From Latrodectus hesperus (Eukaryota; Arthropoda; Arachnida; Araneae; Theridiidae): a DNA stretch of 64,000 nt. Below, piece by piece: positions 1 to 12,200 of the stretch. The first letter of the stretch is position 1, and every line of letters starts with the position of its first letter. The DNA lies in contig CM075850.1 in NCBI GenBank assembly GCA_037975125.1, positions 74,009,890 to 74,073,889 on the forward strand, written 5' to 3'. Below the pieces are notes generated by a model that ran no database searches, was not told the origin of the DNA, and worked only from the letters and a program-made list of their open reading frames with translations. The position numbers and the translations under genes were made by a program.

Positions 1-86
1 TAGATTTAATTTTATGAGAATATATAAATTTTTATTTCAATAACCTACAAGAAAGAAAAGATAAAGAAAAATCTTAAAACACTTAC

Positions 87-376
87 TACCATCCACTCAG
101 AATGATACTGTTTACCACCTGCATCCGGAATTATAATTCTTGTCCATGATGAGGCTCTGAAGTCAGCGTTTGCTGCTGATTCCAGTTGTAGAGGAGATAT
201 CACGAAAGATTCATCCCTGTGTCTCCTGGTGTAGAGATGAAACAGAGTATTCTGCAGCTCCGGAGGCAAAGGAGGTACGCTGATGGGTCTCCAGACTGGA
301 TGTTGGAAGGGTGCTCCTGACCAAAAGCATCCTATTTTGTTGTAGCATACTGATTTTAACGAACTCAGAAAGCTAA
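87..376 (-). CDS. Lip-A exon 2: N-terminal lipase domain with VCY..GCF motif
   Basis: The acceptor is AAAATTTCAG just above 376 and the donor is GTAAGT at 86-81. The 290 bases give 2 + 96 codons, open throughout. The residues VCYNKIGCF, RPISV, HLYTRR and SEWMV align with the N-terminal strand region of pancreatic lipases; SEWMV matches AEWMH at the end of Lip-B exon 2, with the intron at the same place. The usual IIHG motif is replaced by IIPDAGG. Confidence 0.85.
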
Positions 377-3300
377 CTGAAATTTTAAGAAACACTATAA
401 AGACTGGAATTTGATAAAATGAGATAAATAAAAAAGCTCAAAAAGATGTATTAATATTTTTTTTATTTTCTCCTAGTAATTTGATCCGAACTGAAAGTTG
501 AATGATTTCAACTCTTCATTTATCTCAACACTTGATGGGGTTTAGTTTTTATCTTAAGACGGGATATTTGAAGTGGTTGGTAATCTACTGTAAATTGCAT
601 TCCCGGATCAAATTATCCCTAGTGAGAAAGTGATTAAATCAATTCCATGCAGAACCAAACCAATTTAGCAATTTGAAGAAAAAACTCTGATGAATCACAA
701 TTGTAAATTATATGTAATTTTTAATAACAATCTATATTTTTTTCTGAAAGCAAATGAAATGCAATAGATCGCTCTTTCTTGTCTAACTTACTCAGTTTCA
801 AGCTCATAATTAATTTTTACTCACAGGAACAAATTCACCAAACTACTAGGTTTAAAGTAAAACCGATGTAAACATCTGCTTTTGAGGTAAAAATCAAAAC
901 TAGAATGTTTAAATTAAATTTTAGAGAGCTAATAATTTGGTTACCATGTTGGTAATTTAATGTTAAAATCGCTCTTTTCAGTGTAAAATATATATTCTCT
1001 TCTACCATAGTGCCATGTTTCAAAAATAAGAAATGAAAGTCACATTTTTACATTTTATTGTATTCATCAGAGAAAAGATGTTAGAATTTTTAAATTTCCT
1101 TCTTTGAGGAGTGATAACTTTATGCATACTATAAGGATGCATGCTTGTATGGATTTCATTATGCACTGACATACACTTTGATGACTATAAAGTGATTAAG
1201 AAAAGTCTAAAACTGATATCTAGGGGACATAAAAATTCCTAGTGATCATACAGGTCATAAAAACTAAGAAGTAATTTTAGATGGAAAAGTAACATTGCAT
1301 GTATATTAAGATAAAAATATGAATGAGAGAAAAGGATGAGAGAGAGATTAATAAATAACAATTCATCTTGTACACAGTTATTGATGTTGTGATATACTTT
1401 TAAAAATTTTTAATAGAATTTTATTTGTATTTGTTCGTTATAATAATAAACCATAACTTGGTCATTTGCAAACATTTTCAGCGCTATAAGATGAAAAATA
1501 GTTTGCGTTGTATATTATATGAATTTTATAGCTCTTAAAGTGTTTAGTTAGAGCTGAAGTTCAATCCAATATTTCTTAAATACATGATAAACACTGCCAT
1601 ATATGCAAATACTCTTCTCACTCGTCATGAAAAAATTAAGTAAATTTATAGTTTCAAATTTCATATTAAAATGTTCACTCATTATGTATATTTTTGTTAA
1701 TATTTATATCAGCTACATTCAATTTAATTATTAATTAAACTTTTAATTGAAGAACTTAATTTACATATCCTTTTAAAATTTAGAATTATAGTAAATGAGG
1801 AAAATTAAAATGTGCACATCGGAAATGCAGTTACGGAACTTATCCACTGGCCCAAAGTTATATGTGTTGTTTGTATTGGTGAGGAGACATCAATGGCTGA
1901 TTTTAGGCATCAGCAGACAATACTGCTATCGTTAAAGAGATCTCGACTACACTAAATCTGTGAAACAATAAAAAGGGACATCAAGAACGACAACACAGAA
2001 ATGTAAGTTTAATGCTTAATAATAATGCTTAATTTAATGTTTAATGCTTTAATCCCTTATTTTACGCAGTACATGAATTAATGCATTATATTTGACGTAA
2101 TGAAACGCAAATACTAGTAACAACTTACTGCATTTATTTTGTAATTATTTCCTTACTAAACTTAAGGTAAGATAGTAATTGCAATTTAGGTTATTAACCT
2201 AAGTTAGATAGACAGATAAATTTTTGAATCCCACTCATTTCCCTTTGGTACGATTACAAAAGATTCCATTCTTCTACCCACGGAACATCTCATCATCAGG
2301 ACCAGACACATGATAAAGTTATGTCAGACCCTATATAACTTCATCGTGGCTGTTTCACTTCACTACAAGTCCCGATATAATTAGCCCAAGTATGCAAAAG
2401 CAAACTAAATCATCGCAATGTTAGTGTGTTGCTGGATCAATTATCAAGCTTCTTACTGTTCTGAAAAAGAGTGACGTTTTTCTCCTTATTTTCAAGGAAG
2501 AAGATGGTAATGGTCTGTTATTACAATGGACAACTATGAAAGATTATTGCAATCGAATATCAAAATACTGTGTAAATGGCAATGTATATCTAAAATAGAG
2601 AAACGGATATTGCAATAGTTTGCGGAAACGCTCCAACAAGTTAGCAAATAATAAGAATGATTTTTGTTGCAGTTAAAATGAATACTTGGTACGAGACGGT
2701 GTGGGAGATTTTGTGTGCTTAATCATATATCTTTTCCACATGCACAAAGTGAAGCTTTTAGTTGAAGACGATAATTGCCCTCAAATACAGTTAAAATCGT
2801 GTGTTAAAAGTTATAAATCCACAATTTTCATTAACATTTTATTCTTGGATGAAGTAAGCTTTATGCGAGGATACGTAAGCTACGCAAATAGATTAAACAT
2901 GAAAATGTCAAAAACCTCCTTTCTATTGCCATGTTAAAAGCACGGTTAAGGCAGGATCCTCAGAAATTGTCTGTTAAATCCAAATTTTTTACTTTAATAC
3001 ATCAATGACCCAACGTATTTTAGAGCTCGTTTTCCCAGATTTTCTACAGTGTATCAATTACGGTTGTTCAGAAGATGAAACTCCTGCATAACATATTTAT
3101 CCACACCAGTACATAATACAACTTTTAAGAAGTATAGTGGATGAGCTAGACTTATGCTTAGTCTCTATGGTATTCGAACCTCAATCACTTAAGGTATCCG
3201 CCTGTGTTAATGCCAACTTTTTTTAAAAAATTAATTTTAATTTTCTTTCATCACGTTTTTAGATAAATTATGATGTAAAAACGCGTAAAATTAGCCAAAA

Positions 3301-6219
3301 TCTCAATTACATATAGTTTACTGTTTGTGAAGTTGGTAATTTTCTGATAAATTTTAGTGAAAAATTATATATATTTATCATATCTAATTGATCCTAAATG
3401 GAAATTATTTGGCAAGAATTATCAATATATAAATAATTTATCTTTATAAATTTAAAGCTCTTATTATTTTAAACATACAGAAAGTTATTATGTTAAACTT
3501 ATATTTTGAGACAAGATAATTTCCCGTGTAAAATATAACTATTTTACATAAAATATAATATTGCTGTGCACTGCGTATTGGATTAGATATAACTTTTATC
3601 AGAATTATATTACATATTCAGAGAAAAGTATATATGGGATATGTGCTCTACATTATATTCTGAATTGTATTGCGTATTGAACTTTATTCATATGAGCTTG
3701 ATTTTTCAATTTTATACATGAGTTAATTTTTGAAACTTGCAAGTTTTTTCTTCTCATAGCGTCTTACTATTTGTTATATTCTTTGGATAATTTTCTTTAA
3801 ACTCAGCTGTAATATATTTGTGTTACTGATATTCTCATTGGTATTATCTTAGTTTTTGGGGGAAAAAGTAATTTGACTCACCAGAGAAAAAGTGAAGAGG
3901 GTTTTTTCCGCTACAGAGAACTTAGAAAAGTATATAAAAAAATTATAAATTCAAAATGATTTCCTGCCCCGAATAAAATGTAAAATGAATGGAAAAACTA
4001 ATAATATCCCCAGCAGAGCAGCTTAAAATACAGTATGTGATTGGTTAACGAACATAATCCTTTAGAAGACTATGTTCGTTATCCGATCTGTTCATTAAAC
4101 GATCATCGATTTACCATAGATTTTTGTGAAATCTATTAATTCATTCTGGAGAAATTAAATATTAAATTAAAAAGGGATATATAATTTCTTGTTAAATTTA
4201 TTAAAAAAATACATAGTCTTGCATATTAATCACTTCGTTTCACTTTTTGTGTATAAGACATTAAAAAAACTGTCCAATATCGACTGCTTTTTTCTCTTTT
4301 TTAAGACTTTCAGGAAGTGATTAATAGCATTGTTGTTGTAAAGATTCCTAACTTTACTGATATTAGTTTGATTTGGGTGCCCATTCTAAGAACATTGCTC
4401 TGACATCTTCCCACTTTTTCAACGAATGAACGATGGGTTTCGGTTTTGAATTAATTTAAAACCGAAACTGATGGTCTACTTTGGCTATAACTATTCTATT
4501 GGAAAAAAGTTTCCAGTATAGAACTTCGAAGTTTAATAGGCAAGCAACATAATTCAAGAGAGACAAAAAACGATTTTTGGTCCGTTGGGTTTGGCAATCC
4601 TGCACATCATGCTCCGAGAGCCGAGAAGAGTTCGTTAACGATTCGTTTTAGTTCGTTATCCGGATATGTATTTGTTGCCCGAACTCAAAAATTTTTCGTG
4701 AATGTGTTCATTGTCCGATTTGTTAACAGTCCGAACTGTTCGTTAACCTATCACCCACTGTATATGCTTCTGTAACAAATATTTACAAATTGTAATTGTA
4801 ATATTTACAAATTACAGCAAAAATCGTAAAAAAGCTTATTACTCTCCTGCTAGCTGAATCTAAAATATCGATTCGCAAGAAAATGTGGTAAATTTTACGA
4901 CAGAAATTCAACTGATAATAAATACAAATACGAGATTAAATTAGGGGAAGCATATTTCTCTATTGATTATAACAATGGAACAAAAATAATTTTCCAAAAT
5001 CAAACTTAAAGAAAAAGAAGGAAAAAAACATTCGAATGCCCGCTTCGAATTATCCACGATGTTTAAATTTCAAAAACGCTTCGATTAATAACAAAACAAA
5101 ATGTTTCAATGCAAAGAAACAATCTTTGAAGGATTTATTGAAAAGGTAAATTCATATAAATTTATAAAAAGGGAATAATTTAATAATTTTTCAAGTAATA
5201 AATATATATCTTCGTTGTGAATTGCAAGTATAAATTGTTCAAATGTTGATTTATTTTCTTTTTTCATAATTTAGTAGTTTATTGGTGCAGTCGGATTATC
5301 GGCGATAGTTACGCTTCTCGATTCGCGGATGATATGTATACTGCATCTCTGAAGCAGCTACTAACAATGCGGATCTTCAGAATGACGTATGCATACGTCA
5401 TATCAAGATGACATTCGCGGTAAGTATCTTTAAAGGAAGTATGCATCAATATAAGCTACTTTTGATAAATTACTTATCAACACTAATTACTTGTAATTAC
5501 TATCTTCAAGTTGAAATGAGAGCTTGGAGAGAAGGTTAGATATTAATGTGACACCTTATTTCCTGAGAATTCTTTCAATTTATGTAAATGTTAATTAATA
5601 ACAAGCTCAAATTTTATAGAAAATATGCATTTGTCAAAAAAACTTTTAAATTGAAGAATGTAATTTAATTAAACTAAAATAAAAAAATTATAAACTTAAA
5701 TATTTTATTTATAAGAATTTTATAATTTATGTACATTTTTTATTAAAAACATTAGACAGTTGTGATTTTCCTTCTTATACTGAAAGGAAAATCATCTTTA
5801 ATTTCACCATTCCAACTAAATTAACTATTTCTTATTTGTATATCTCCATATTTATATATTTTCAAATTTTCTAACTATTTGTTTATTGTAATAAGCTTAG
5901 ATTAAAATTTACAATTGCATTTTAAATTACTAAAATAATTTGCTATAAATTATATATAAGAATCATTGGATTCCAGGTATAAAAAAAATCTATATTATTC
6001 TAAACAAATCATCATGTAAGGTATAAATTTACATTAATTCAAATATACAATTTATATTTATGTTAAAAAGATATTTTAATTTCATAATAAGTGAAATTTT
6101 CACTTACATAAATTTCGTTTTCTCCTAGAAAGAAACTTAAGATCAGTCGAATTCGAAGAATTTTCGGTTATGTGGAAACACAAGAAACAGACTATAATCA
6201 GAAACACGTAGCCTCTCAT
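87..6219 (-). CDS. Lip-A: secreted pancreatic-lipase-like protein, first two exons (continues off left edge)
   Basis: Third gene of the lipase array, read on the minus strand; only its 5' end is in the window. Exon 1 (6108-6219) encodes a signal peptide and exon 2 (87-376) the start of the lipase domain. The phases fit: exon 1 ends after one base of a codon and exon 2 supplies the other two (T|TT, Phe), and exon 2 ends at a codon boundary as the homologous Lip-B exon does. The N-terminal hallmark VCYNKIGCF of vertebrate-type pancreatic lipases is present, followed by a RP.S..PLPPE stretch and HLYTRR. Where the family has a His-Gly oxyanion motif (IIHGW/F), this protein reads IIIPDAGG, so the oxyanion hole looks altered. 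Activity is therefore doubtful, but the Ser, Asp and His lie outside the window. Family call is firm; enzyme status is open. Confidence 0.82.
4031..4760. mobile_element. Tc1/mariner-type non-autonomous TIR element
   Basis: The ends are inverted repeats: left cagtatgtgattggttaac, right (reverse complement) cagtgggtgataggttaac, both continuing gaaca. They begin with CAGT and are flanked by TA on both sides (4029-4030, 4761-4762), the signature of Tc1-type insertion. Subterminal copies of a GTTCGTTATCCGA-like word occur at both ends. No transposase ORF remains in the 730 bases. A near-perfect 32-bp palindrome lies inside at 4437-4468. Confidence 0.8.
4437..4468. repeat. Near-perfect 32-bp palindrome inside the Tc1-type element
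   Basis: The left arm gtttcggttttgaatt and the reverse complement of the right arm (gtttcggttttaaatt) differ at one base, with no spacer. Confidence 0.85.
5382..5401. repeat. Perfect 20-bp palindrome with CRE-like half sites
   Basis: atgacgtatgcatacgtcat equals its own reverse complement. Each half contains TGACG/CGTCA, the half site recognised by bZIP factors of the CREB/ATF type. A GTAAGT donor-like word follows on the plus strand at about 5420. Confidence 0.8.
6108..6219 (-). CDS. Lip-A exon 1: signal peptide
   Basis: ATG at 6219-6217 opens MRGYVFLIIVCFLCF, a textbook signal peptide (Arg, then a hydrophobic core), followed by a polar Ser/Thr/Asn stretch and a basic RRKR that resembles a furin-type processing site. 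The exon ends at T|GTAAGTG, a strong donor, in phase 1, matching the exon 2 acceptor. The 112-base length (37 codons plus one base) fits exactly. It was identified from composition and phase, not from homology, because signal peptides are not conserved. Confidence 0.72.
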
Positions 6220-7234
6220 GATCCAAAACCGCAGTTTTTACAGATTTCTTTCAAATGCTGCATTTTAAAAAATAAATCAGCTCTTTTACAAAAACACTTA
6301 ACTTTCATCAAGTAGTTAAGGAATTAAATTTTCACAGAAGGAAACTAGCTTAAAATTATTTCCTCTTTCTGTGTATAAAGACAAAAATAATACATAACTC
6401 AATCCATAAACCAATTCATAACTCAATTCCTTTATTAATATTCAGTTATCTTCTGTGGTTGTTTCAGATAACGAGTTACCTTTCAGATATAAAGCTATTA
6501 ATATATAATTGTTAAGCTTTGTTTTCTATGGAACAAATAAAGTGCTTAGTTATTTTAAAACTAATCTGATGTCAACGGTCTTAACAGGTTTGTCAATAGA
6601 ACAATTTTGCTTAGTTAACCTTGTAATGGAAATAATTCGAGCATGCAAAATGGGCATTAATAATTCTTTTGTATGTAGTAATGTATGAATTTGAATATAG
6701 TAATATATGAGGAAAAACCAACTGATAAGCATCTACAATTGATTTGATTCATTTTATGTTGCTTCGGTTGGAAGAGCACACAACCTCTGCGTAAGTTTGA
6801 TTATGAAATGAGAGTATTTTATATTTTAAGAAAAGCTATGGTATATGACGTCATAAAGGAATCTAAAAATGACATGTGACTATTAACTCAGTTACCGATA
6901 GAGCGTATTTTTAGTTAAAGTGGATCTTGAAAGGTATTTTTTATGAATGGGAGCTTTTAAATCTTTTGTTAAGAATTATTTACTTAACTTTCATAGTTAT
7001 TTACTCAATTTTCATTTGAAAATTTCGAAAACATCAAAACTCTATACACAAATAGTATTTCAAAAACAGTGCAGGTATTTTTAAAAAAGTTAGAATCCAA
7101 TGTAGCGTAAGAAATTATAATTTAATTTTAAACACAAGAAATACACTAAGTGTATTCATAAATAGTGCTAAGTTTCCTGGCTAAATCATATTTTTATGTA
7201 ACATTTTGTTTATCTTTGACTATAAGTTTCTGCC

Positions 7235-7400
7235 AACTAAAAGGTCGCTAATCGCCTCGTAATTTTGAGCCATGGTCAAACTACTAATTCGATACATGAG
7301 CTGAAGTGATTCTCTCCGAAATACAACACTACATCAACTAAAAAACGTTAAATATCAAAACATTCACTGCTCGAATGTCTGGTATCGAACCGCTGACTTT
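7235..7400 (-). repeat. Possible decayed tRNA-derived SINE, second family
   Basis: The minus strand reads GCGGTTCGATACCAG, a good RNA polymerase III B-box, at the right end of a more GC-rich patch. No clear A-box or target duplication was found, so this is tentative. Confidence 0.3.
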
Positions 7401-8981
7401 TTTCAATTCATGTGTGTTATAATAATGCAAATAAATTTATTCTTAAATTGTATGTAACAAAAAATTAAAAAAATGTTTATGTATTGATATAGATAAGTTT
7501 TCATTTTACCTTAATACAAACTTTAATTTTTTATACTTCTATAGATTTTCTCTCGTGTATTTCTGAATATTCAATGCTTATTGTATTTTAAAGTAAAGTA
7601 AAAAGTAGGTATTCGTAATTATCATTAATAGAATACCTAATTTAATTGTACCTAATTTAAACACTATATATAAAGGTATATAATTAAAATTTCAGTTGCA
7701 AGGGATTTTTTTATATCATAACTTTTCCATTGTGAATAAATTTAGCGAAGAAATTGGATATTTATTCGTAATAATTAATAAATTACAGCTCATTCATAAA
7801 ATGATAGGTATTCTTTAAGAATCTCAGCACAATATACGAAAGGTTCTCATCTCTCACTATAAATTTGTCTTTTCATATAATTACTCATATAATAATTACT
7901 CAAATAATAGATACTCATTAATTTGAGCAAGTTTCACATGTATCAATTTACTTGAGCTTCCCGAAAGATCAATTTAAGAAGCCATTCTTAAAACATTTGT
8001 TTTGAATAGTTAAAGTATCTACTAACCTATTAAATTTTATAAAAGAACGCATTTAAAAATGAAACTTTTGATTCAGAATTATAATTTAAGGCTTTATTTG
8101 CCCTTTACTAAAAATGTACACTTCGACGTAAAACATAATCTTTCTAAATTAAATTTTGAATTTTACCCTCAAAACAAATTTCAAAATAAAACCCAATTAA
8201 TATTTTCATGTATATTTCTCAAAAGAAAATTGCAATTAGAAAAAATATGCAATTTCTCATGCGCCTCAAGTTTTTTTAGTTTTTTTTATGCTTGCTAAAT
8301 TTGTGTTATTTTTAACACTGATGTTTTTCAGATACTTCTTTCCAAACTGGAAAAAAATTAAACTATGAACAAATATCATTTTTTAAATAGTTAGGTCACT
8401 GCAATGTTTCCATCTCTGTATTTCTATTAATTGAATGTCGCTAAATATAGGAAACCATTTCGTAATTTTTAACCAAAGTCTAATGACGAATTCGATTGCT
8501 GAGCTGGTATTTTCTTTTAGCTTTTGCATCAATGGACATTAAACCCAACGTAGCATTAACACGGAAAATCCTCTTTAGATCTCAGATCTGACTCAATCGA
8601 AGATATTAGGTTGAGCCAAGAGTCAAACCCGCAACTCTTTCGAACGAAAATAGAAATTTGACCCTCTCCCTCCGTTCTCCCTGAAATGTGTCTTTTAGGT
8701 ACGGAGAATCAATTCTGTTAATAAGTGGGAAGATAAAAATGATGTCAAACTAAAAGAATGATAAGACTCTACTTGGTAAAAGCCGTCATATTCTTTCGAA
8801 TGTCATGCTATGAATAAATTTTCGTTAACTTTAGTACTTACATGCTATATAAAATTGTGAAAGGAAATTAAAATGTAAGTTTCGGAATGATACGTAAATT
8901 ATAAACTATGATGGAAAATGTGTTTAAAAATATTTTAGATAGTTTAAGATATTTCTTACTAAAAACAGCAATAAAGGAAAT

Positions 8982-8987
8982 TTTATT
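8982..8987 (-). promoter_or_regulatory. Candidate polyadenylation signal for Lip-B
   Basis: AATAAA on the minus strand about 160 bases downstream of the proposed Lip-B stop. Such hexamers are common by chance in AT-rich DNA, so this is position-based support only. Confidence 0.3.
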
Positions 8988-9145
8988 TTCAAAATTCGAA
9001 AACGTTCTATCATTTGTTTAACGAATGGTCAGAAAGAATTTTTACAAAATCCATAAATCAAAATTGTTATTTTGTCGATTTATAGGGGATAACAATCATT
9101 GAAAATTTGTATAGCTTAATTTTTTCAAAAAACGTTCACCGCTAC

Positions 9146-9266
9146 TCATTTCACAAAACCTTTTATGTTGATTCTCAGCAGGTTCAGTCCAGAATCTGTG
9201 ATTGGTGGCATAGAACTTTCATTGTTAGTAAATGGATTTCTCTCTAGAGTTTCACAAGCAAAACAG
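9146..9266 (-). CDS. Lip-B exon 10 (probable): C-terminal tail
   Basis: This is the only candidate I found for the phase-2 last exon. After acceptor ATCATTCAG it supplies C to complete Cys, then 39 open codons to TGA at 9146. CETLER and the near-terminal LNLLRINIK align loosely with CGSPEK and QYLELTV in the Lip-C last exon. It is longer than Lip-C's and does not end in Cys. A minus-strand AATAAA lies at 8982-8987, about 160 bases past the stop. It could be a chance ORF. Confidence 0.5.
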
Positions 9267-12200
9267 CTGAATGATTCAAGTAAATGTAGATAAAACCTAA
9301 CAGTTAAACCATGCTTTCGAGTATCATCTACCTGGTGAGTTATAGATGATAGCGCGAAGGAACTCAATTTTTCTTTCGTTAGCCAAAAAGAAATTATCAA
9401 CACTTACTTTGACTCCTTCGTACATTCAGACATCATTTCAAGACAATGAAATTGGAAATAAAATATTTTTCAATTAATTCTTTGAGAGTTTAAAAATTTC
9501 AGGATTCCGAGTATTTTTACACGGCTTGAAAAGTCTTAGAAAAAAGTTAAGCCGTGTGCAAGAAAAATAAAGGAATATTGCAAGTGGGCTAATTTACTTA
9601 AATATAAATATAAGCTATACTAGCATGTCTGATGGGTACAGAATATAATTTTTGTTCAAAGCTACATACATTATTTTACATAATGCATATAATTTACACA
9701 TATCTATGTTATATATTCATGTATTAAGTACTATTTTTTTTCTACATATACCGATCGAATTAACCCTCATATGCAAAGGAGCATCTGTGAAATCTTATCC
9801 TGGATCTAACTAAAATCAATAAAAGCACTGGAAAATGTCAAAGCGATAAACTGTGAGCTATCCTAAAGTCAAATAAGTAAATGTAGACATCGTTTCATAG
9901 TTCTTGTCTCGGTTTCTGATAAGATTTCAGAAAATTGAATTAACGATTCTTGACCAGTATGCGAATTGTTACCAAGTTCATTGACATATATAAAAATAGT
10001 GCTTTTTTCAATTAATTTTACTCCAGAAATGGCTTGGAGAGAGACGCAGACTAAATAGACACTATAAAATATAAATATACTAGAATAATTTCTGTATTAT
10101 TTTTAAGATTTCGAATATTTTAAACGCTTGAAGAAAAAAAAGGGGGAGGAATTTAATACCCATTATTCGAATTTAAGGTGCATTCGCGTTCATTATGTAT
10201 AACACTCTAATTTTTAAAAACTTTTATAGATTGAATGCTATAATAGATTTTAAATATCAAAAACTTCATTTCTAAAATTATTATAACGAATCCTGGAGCT
10301 GAAAGCAGACTATTTATAGAAGTTTTTTATGTAATTTATTGTATACTTTTATAGAGTATCCTGTGTATTTTTATACAGTAATCGTCTAAGCGCTTCATCG
10401 TCTAATTTTTCTGTACTTTTAGAACATTTATTGCCATACATTTTTACGCATGAAAGAGTGCTCGCAATGGTGGACATTGGTTTCAAGTACCAAAAGTATA
10501 ATACTTTACCAGCAAAAAATAAGCTTCAATAACAAGCATTTCCAATTTTTAGCAAAACTAAATAATGAATCTTTGGCTCACAGTTTATGGCATATTGAGA
10601 ATGTATGGTTCTTAAGATAAACATTTAACTCAATTTATTTAATGGTTGAGAAAAGTCTAACGAAAATTTCTTGATATTCTAAGGAAAGTACTTTAAAAAT
10701 ACCTATATATATTTCTTTTTAGTTCAAATATTTTTGGTTATTTTTAAACTGAAGATTCATAAGCATTTTTGTTCTTGGATTAAGTATAGGAAAATTCGTA
10801 GAACGATATTTTTAGGCACTCATGATTCTTTTTTAAACATTTCAGACTTTATTTAAATATAATGTATAGAATCCAATATTTTCATATGTAATGCCAAAAG
10901 AAAATATTCTGAAATGAAAACATTTTTAAATACCTCAATTTTAAAAATAAGTTAAGAGTTGTCCACTTGATTGGTTTGTTTTTTTTTTTTTTTTGTCGCT
11001 CAACGATCATTTTTTGCACACGAGGGCTAATTCGATCGGCACCTACGGTTTAACCCCTTAACCGCCTATACCCGAGTTAATTCGGGCAAAAAATTCTGTG
11101 CGTTTTCCGGCTATCCTGAGCTCTTTGGTAGGGGCAACTGGCTTCACTGCAATAATTTAAATTAACCCCCAAAATTGACGGATTACCGTGAAATCGTAGT
11201 TGGGGGATTTATTTACTGAATGGTTACGGTTGATACATAAGGTTATTTAAACATTGTGTTTAAATAACCTTATGTTTTGAAATCATTATGTTAATCTCAA
11301 CTAAAGTTAGGTGTAGAAAAATTTCTTAGGAACAGAAGGTACATGGCCATTTAGGCTAGGAACCTAACAAACACTAGATCCACTTCTTACGGTTGATTTA
11401 ACTAATGCGAGCGAAAATCAAGGAACAGCTTTTTACGTTTTACTTTTCTATATTTATTCGTAATTAGTTTTAATAATTAAAGGTTGAAATCTAACAGTTG
11501 AAATTTAACGTATATAAAACTAATTTTCCCTTTTTTATCAAGTTTTTAAATTATTAATATTTTTTAGTTTCTTTGTATAATATATATATATTTATATATA
11601 TATATATGCTTAGTTGTAAACTTCATAGTATAAGAATATGGGAATTGGCGACAAGGTTAAAATATAAGAAATTTTTGTACTTAATTTGTTGAAAAATAAG
11701 AAATTTCAAAATGTTAAAAATTGTTTAAAATTAGAAGGCATAAAATAAGTAATGCTAAATTTTTTAAACTTTTGAATGAATTTAGTATTTTAAATAATTC
11801 TGCAATGACTTTTTTTATTAAAATTAGATTATATATTTTGTTCTGCGTATAATTAATCTTTGTGATCTCTCACGTTTTAATTAATTTCACAATGTACCTA
11901 ATTTTAGTTTATAAATTCAACAACTTGTTACTAGAATTATCTCATTTTAAATGCTTATATGATTTATAAAAGAGTGTCAAAAAATCTGAACTGCTTAACT
12001 GTCAATTGGGTACCAATTGCGAGCCCTAGAAAGATCATCGAATTCCACAGTCCGTGTGCGAAAAGTTTTCTTCATAATAAAAATAAAATTCTTTATCACT
12101 GCTTGAATTGGACATAATGTTCGTAAACTGGTAGTATTTTCACATATACAATTAGCTACTAGAATAACTTCTGAGTGAAACAGCATTCATATATATATAT

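Larger units (their letters stand above)
377..6107 (-). other. Lip-A intron 1
   Basis: AT-rich sequence without recognised exons. It holds the Tc1-type element at 4031-4760 and the perfect 20-bp palindrome at 5382-5401. A GTTCGA-type B-box lookalike near 3170 (minus strand) may mark a decayed tRNA-derived repeat. I see nothing in the rest. Confidence 0.6.
6220..9145. other. Intergenic region between Lip-B and Lip-A (Lip-A promoter side)
   Basis: This should contain the Lip-A promoter immediately right of 6219, but no distinctive core element is visible. An ATG at about 6258 opens a 15-codon upstream frame whose TGA overlaps the Lip-A start codon (ATGA). A possible second tRNA-derived SINE family lies near 7240-7400 (B-box GGTTCGATACC on the minus strand). 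The rest is AT-rich and featureless to me. Confidence 0.5.

Noticed and set aside
6550..6732. 60-codon minus-strand frame with a hydrophobic start, tried as the Lip-A signal exon
   Set aside because: The exon at 6108-6219 has a better signal peptide, donor and phase.
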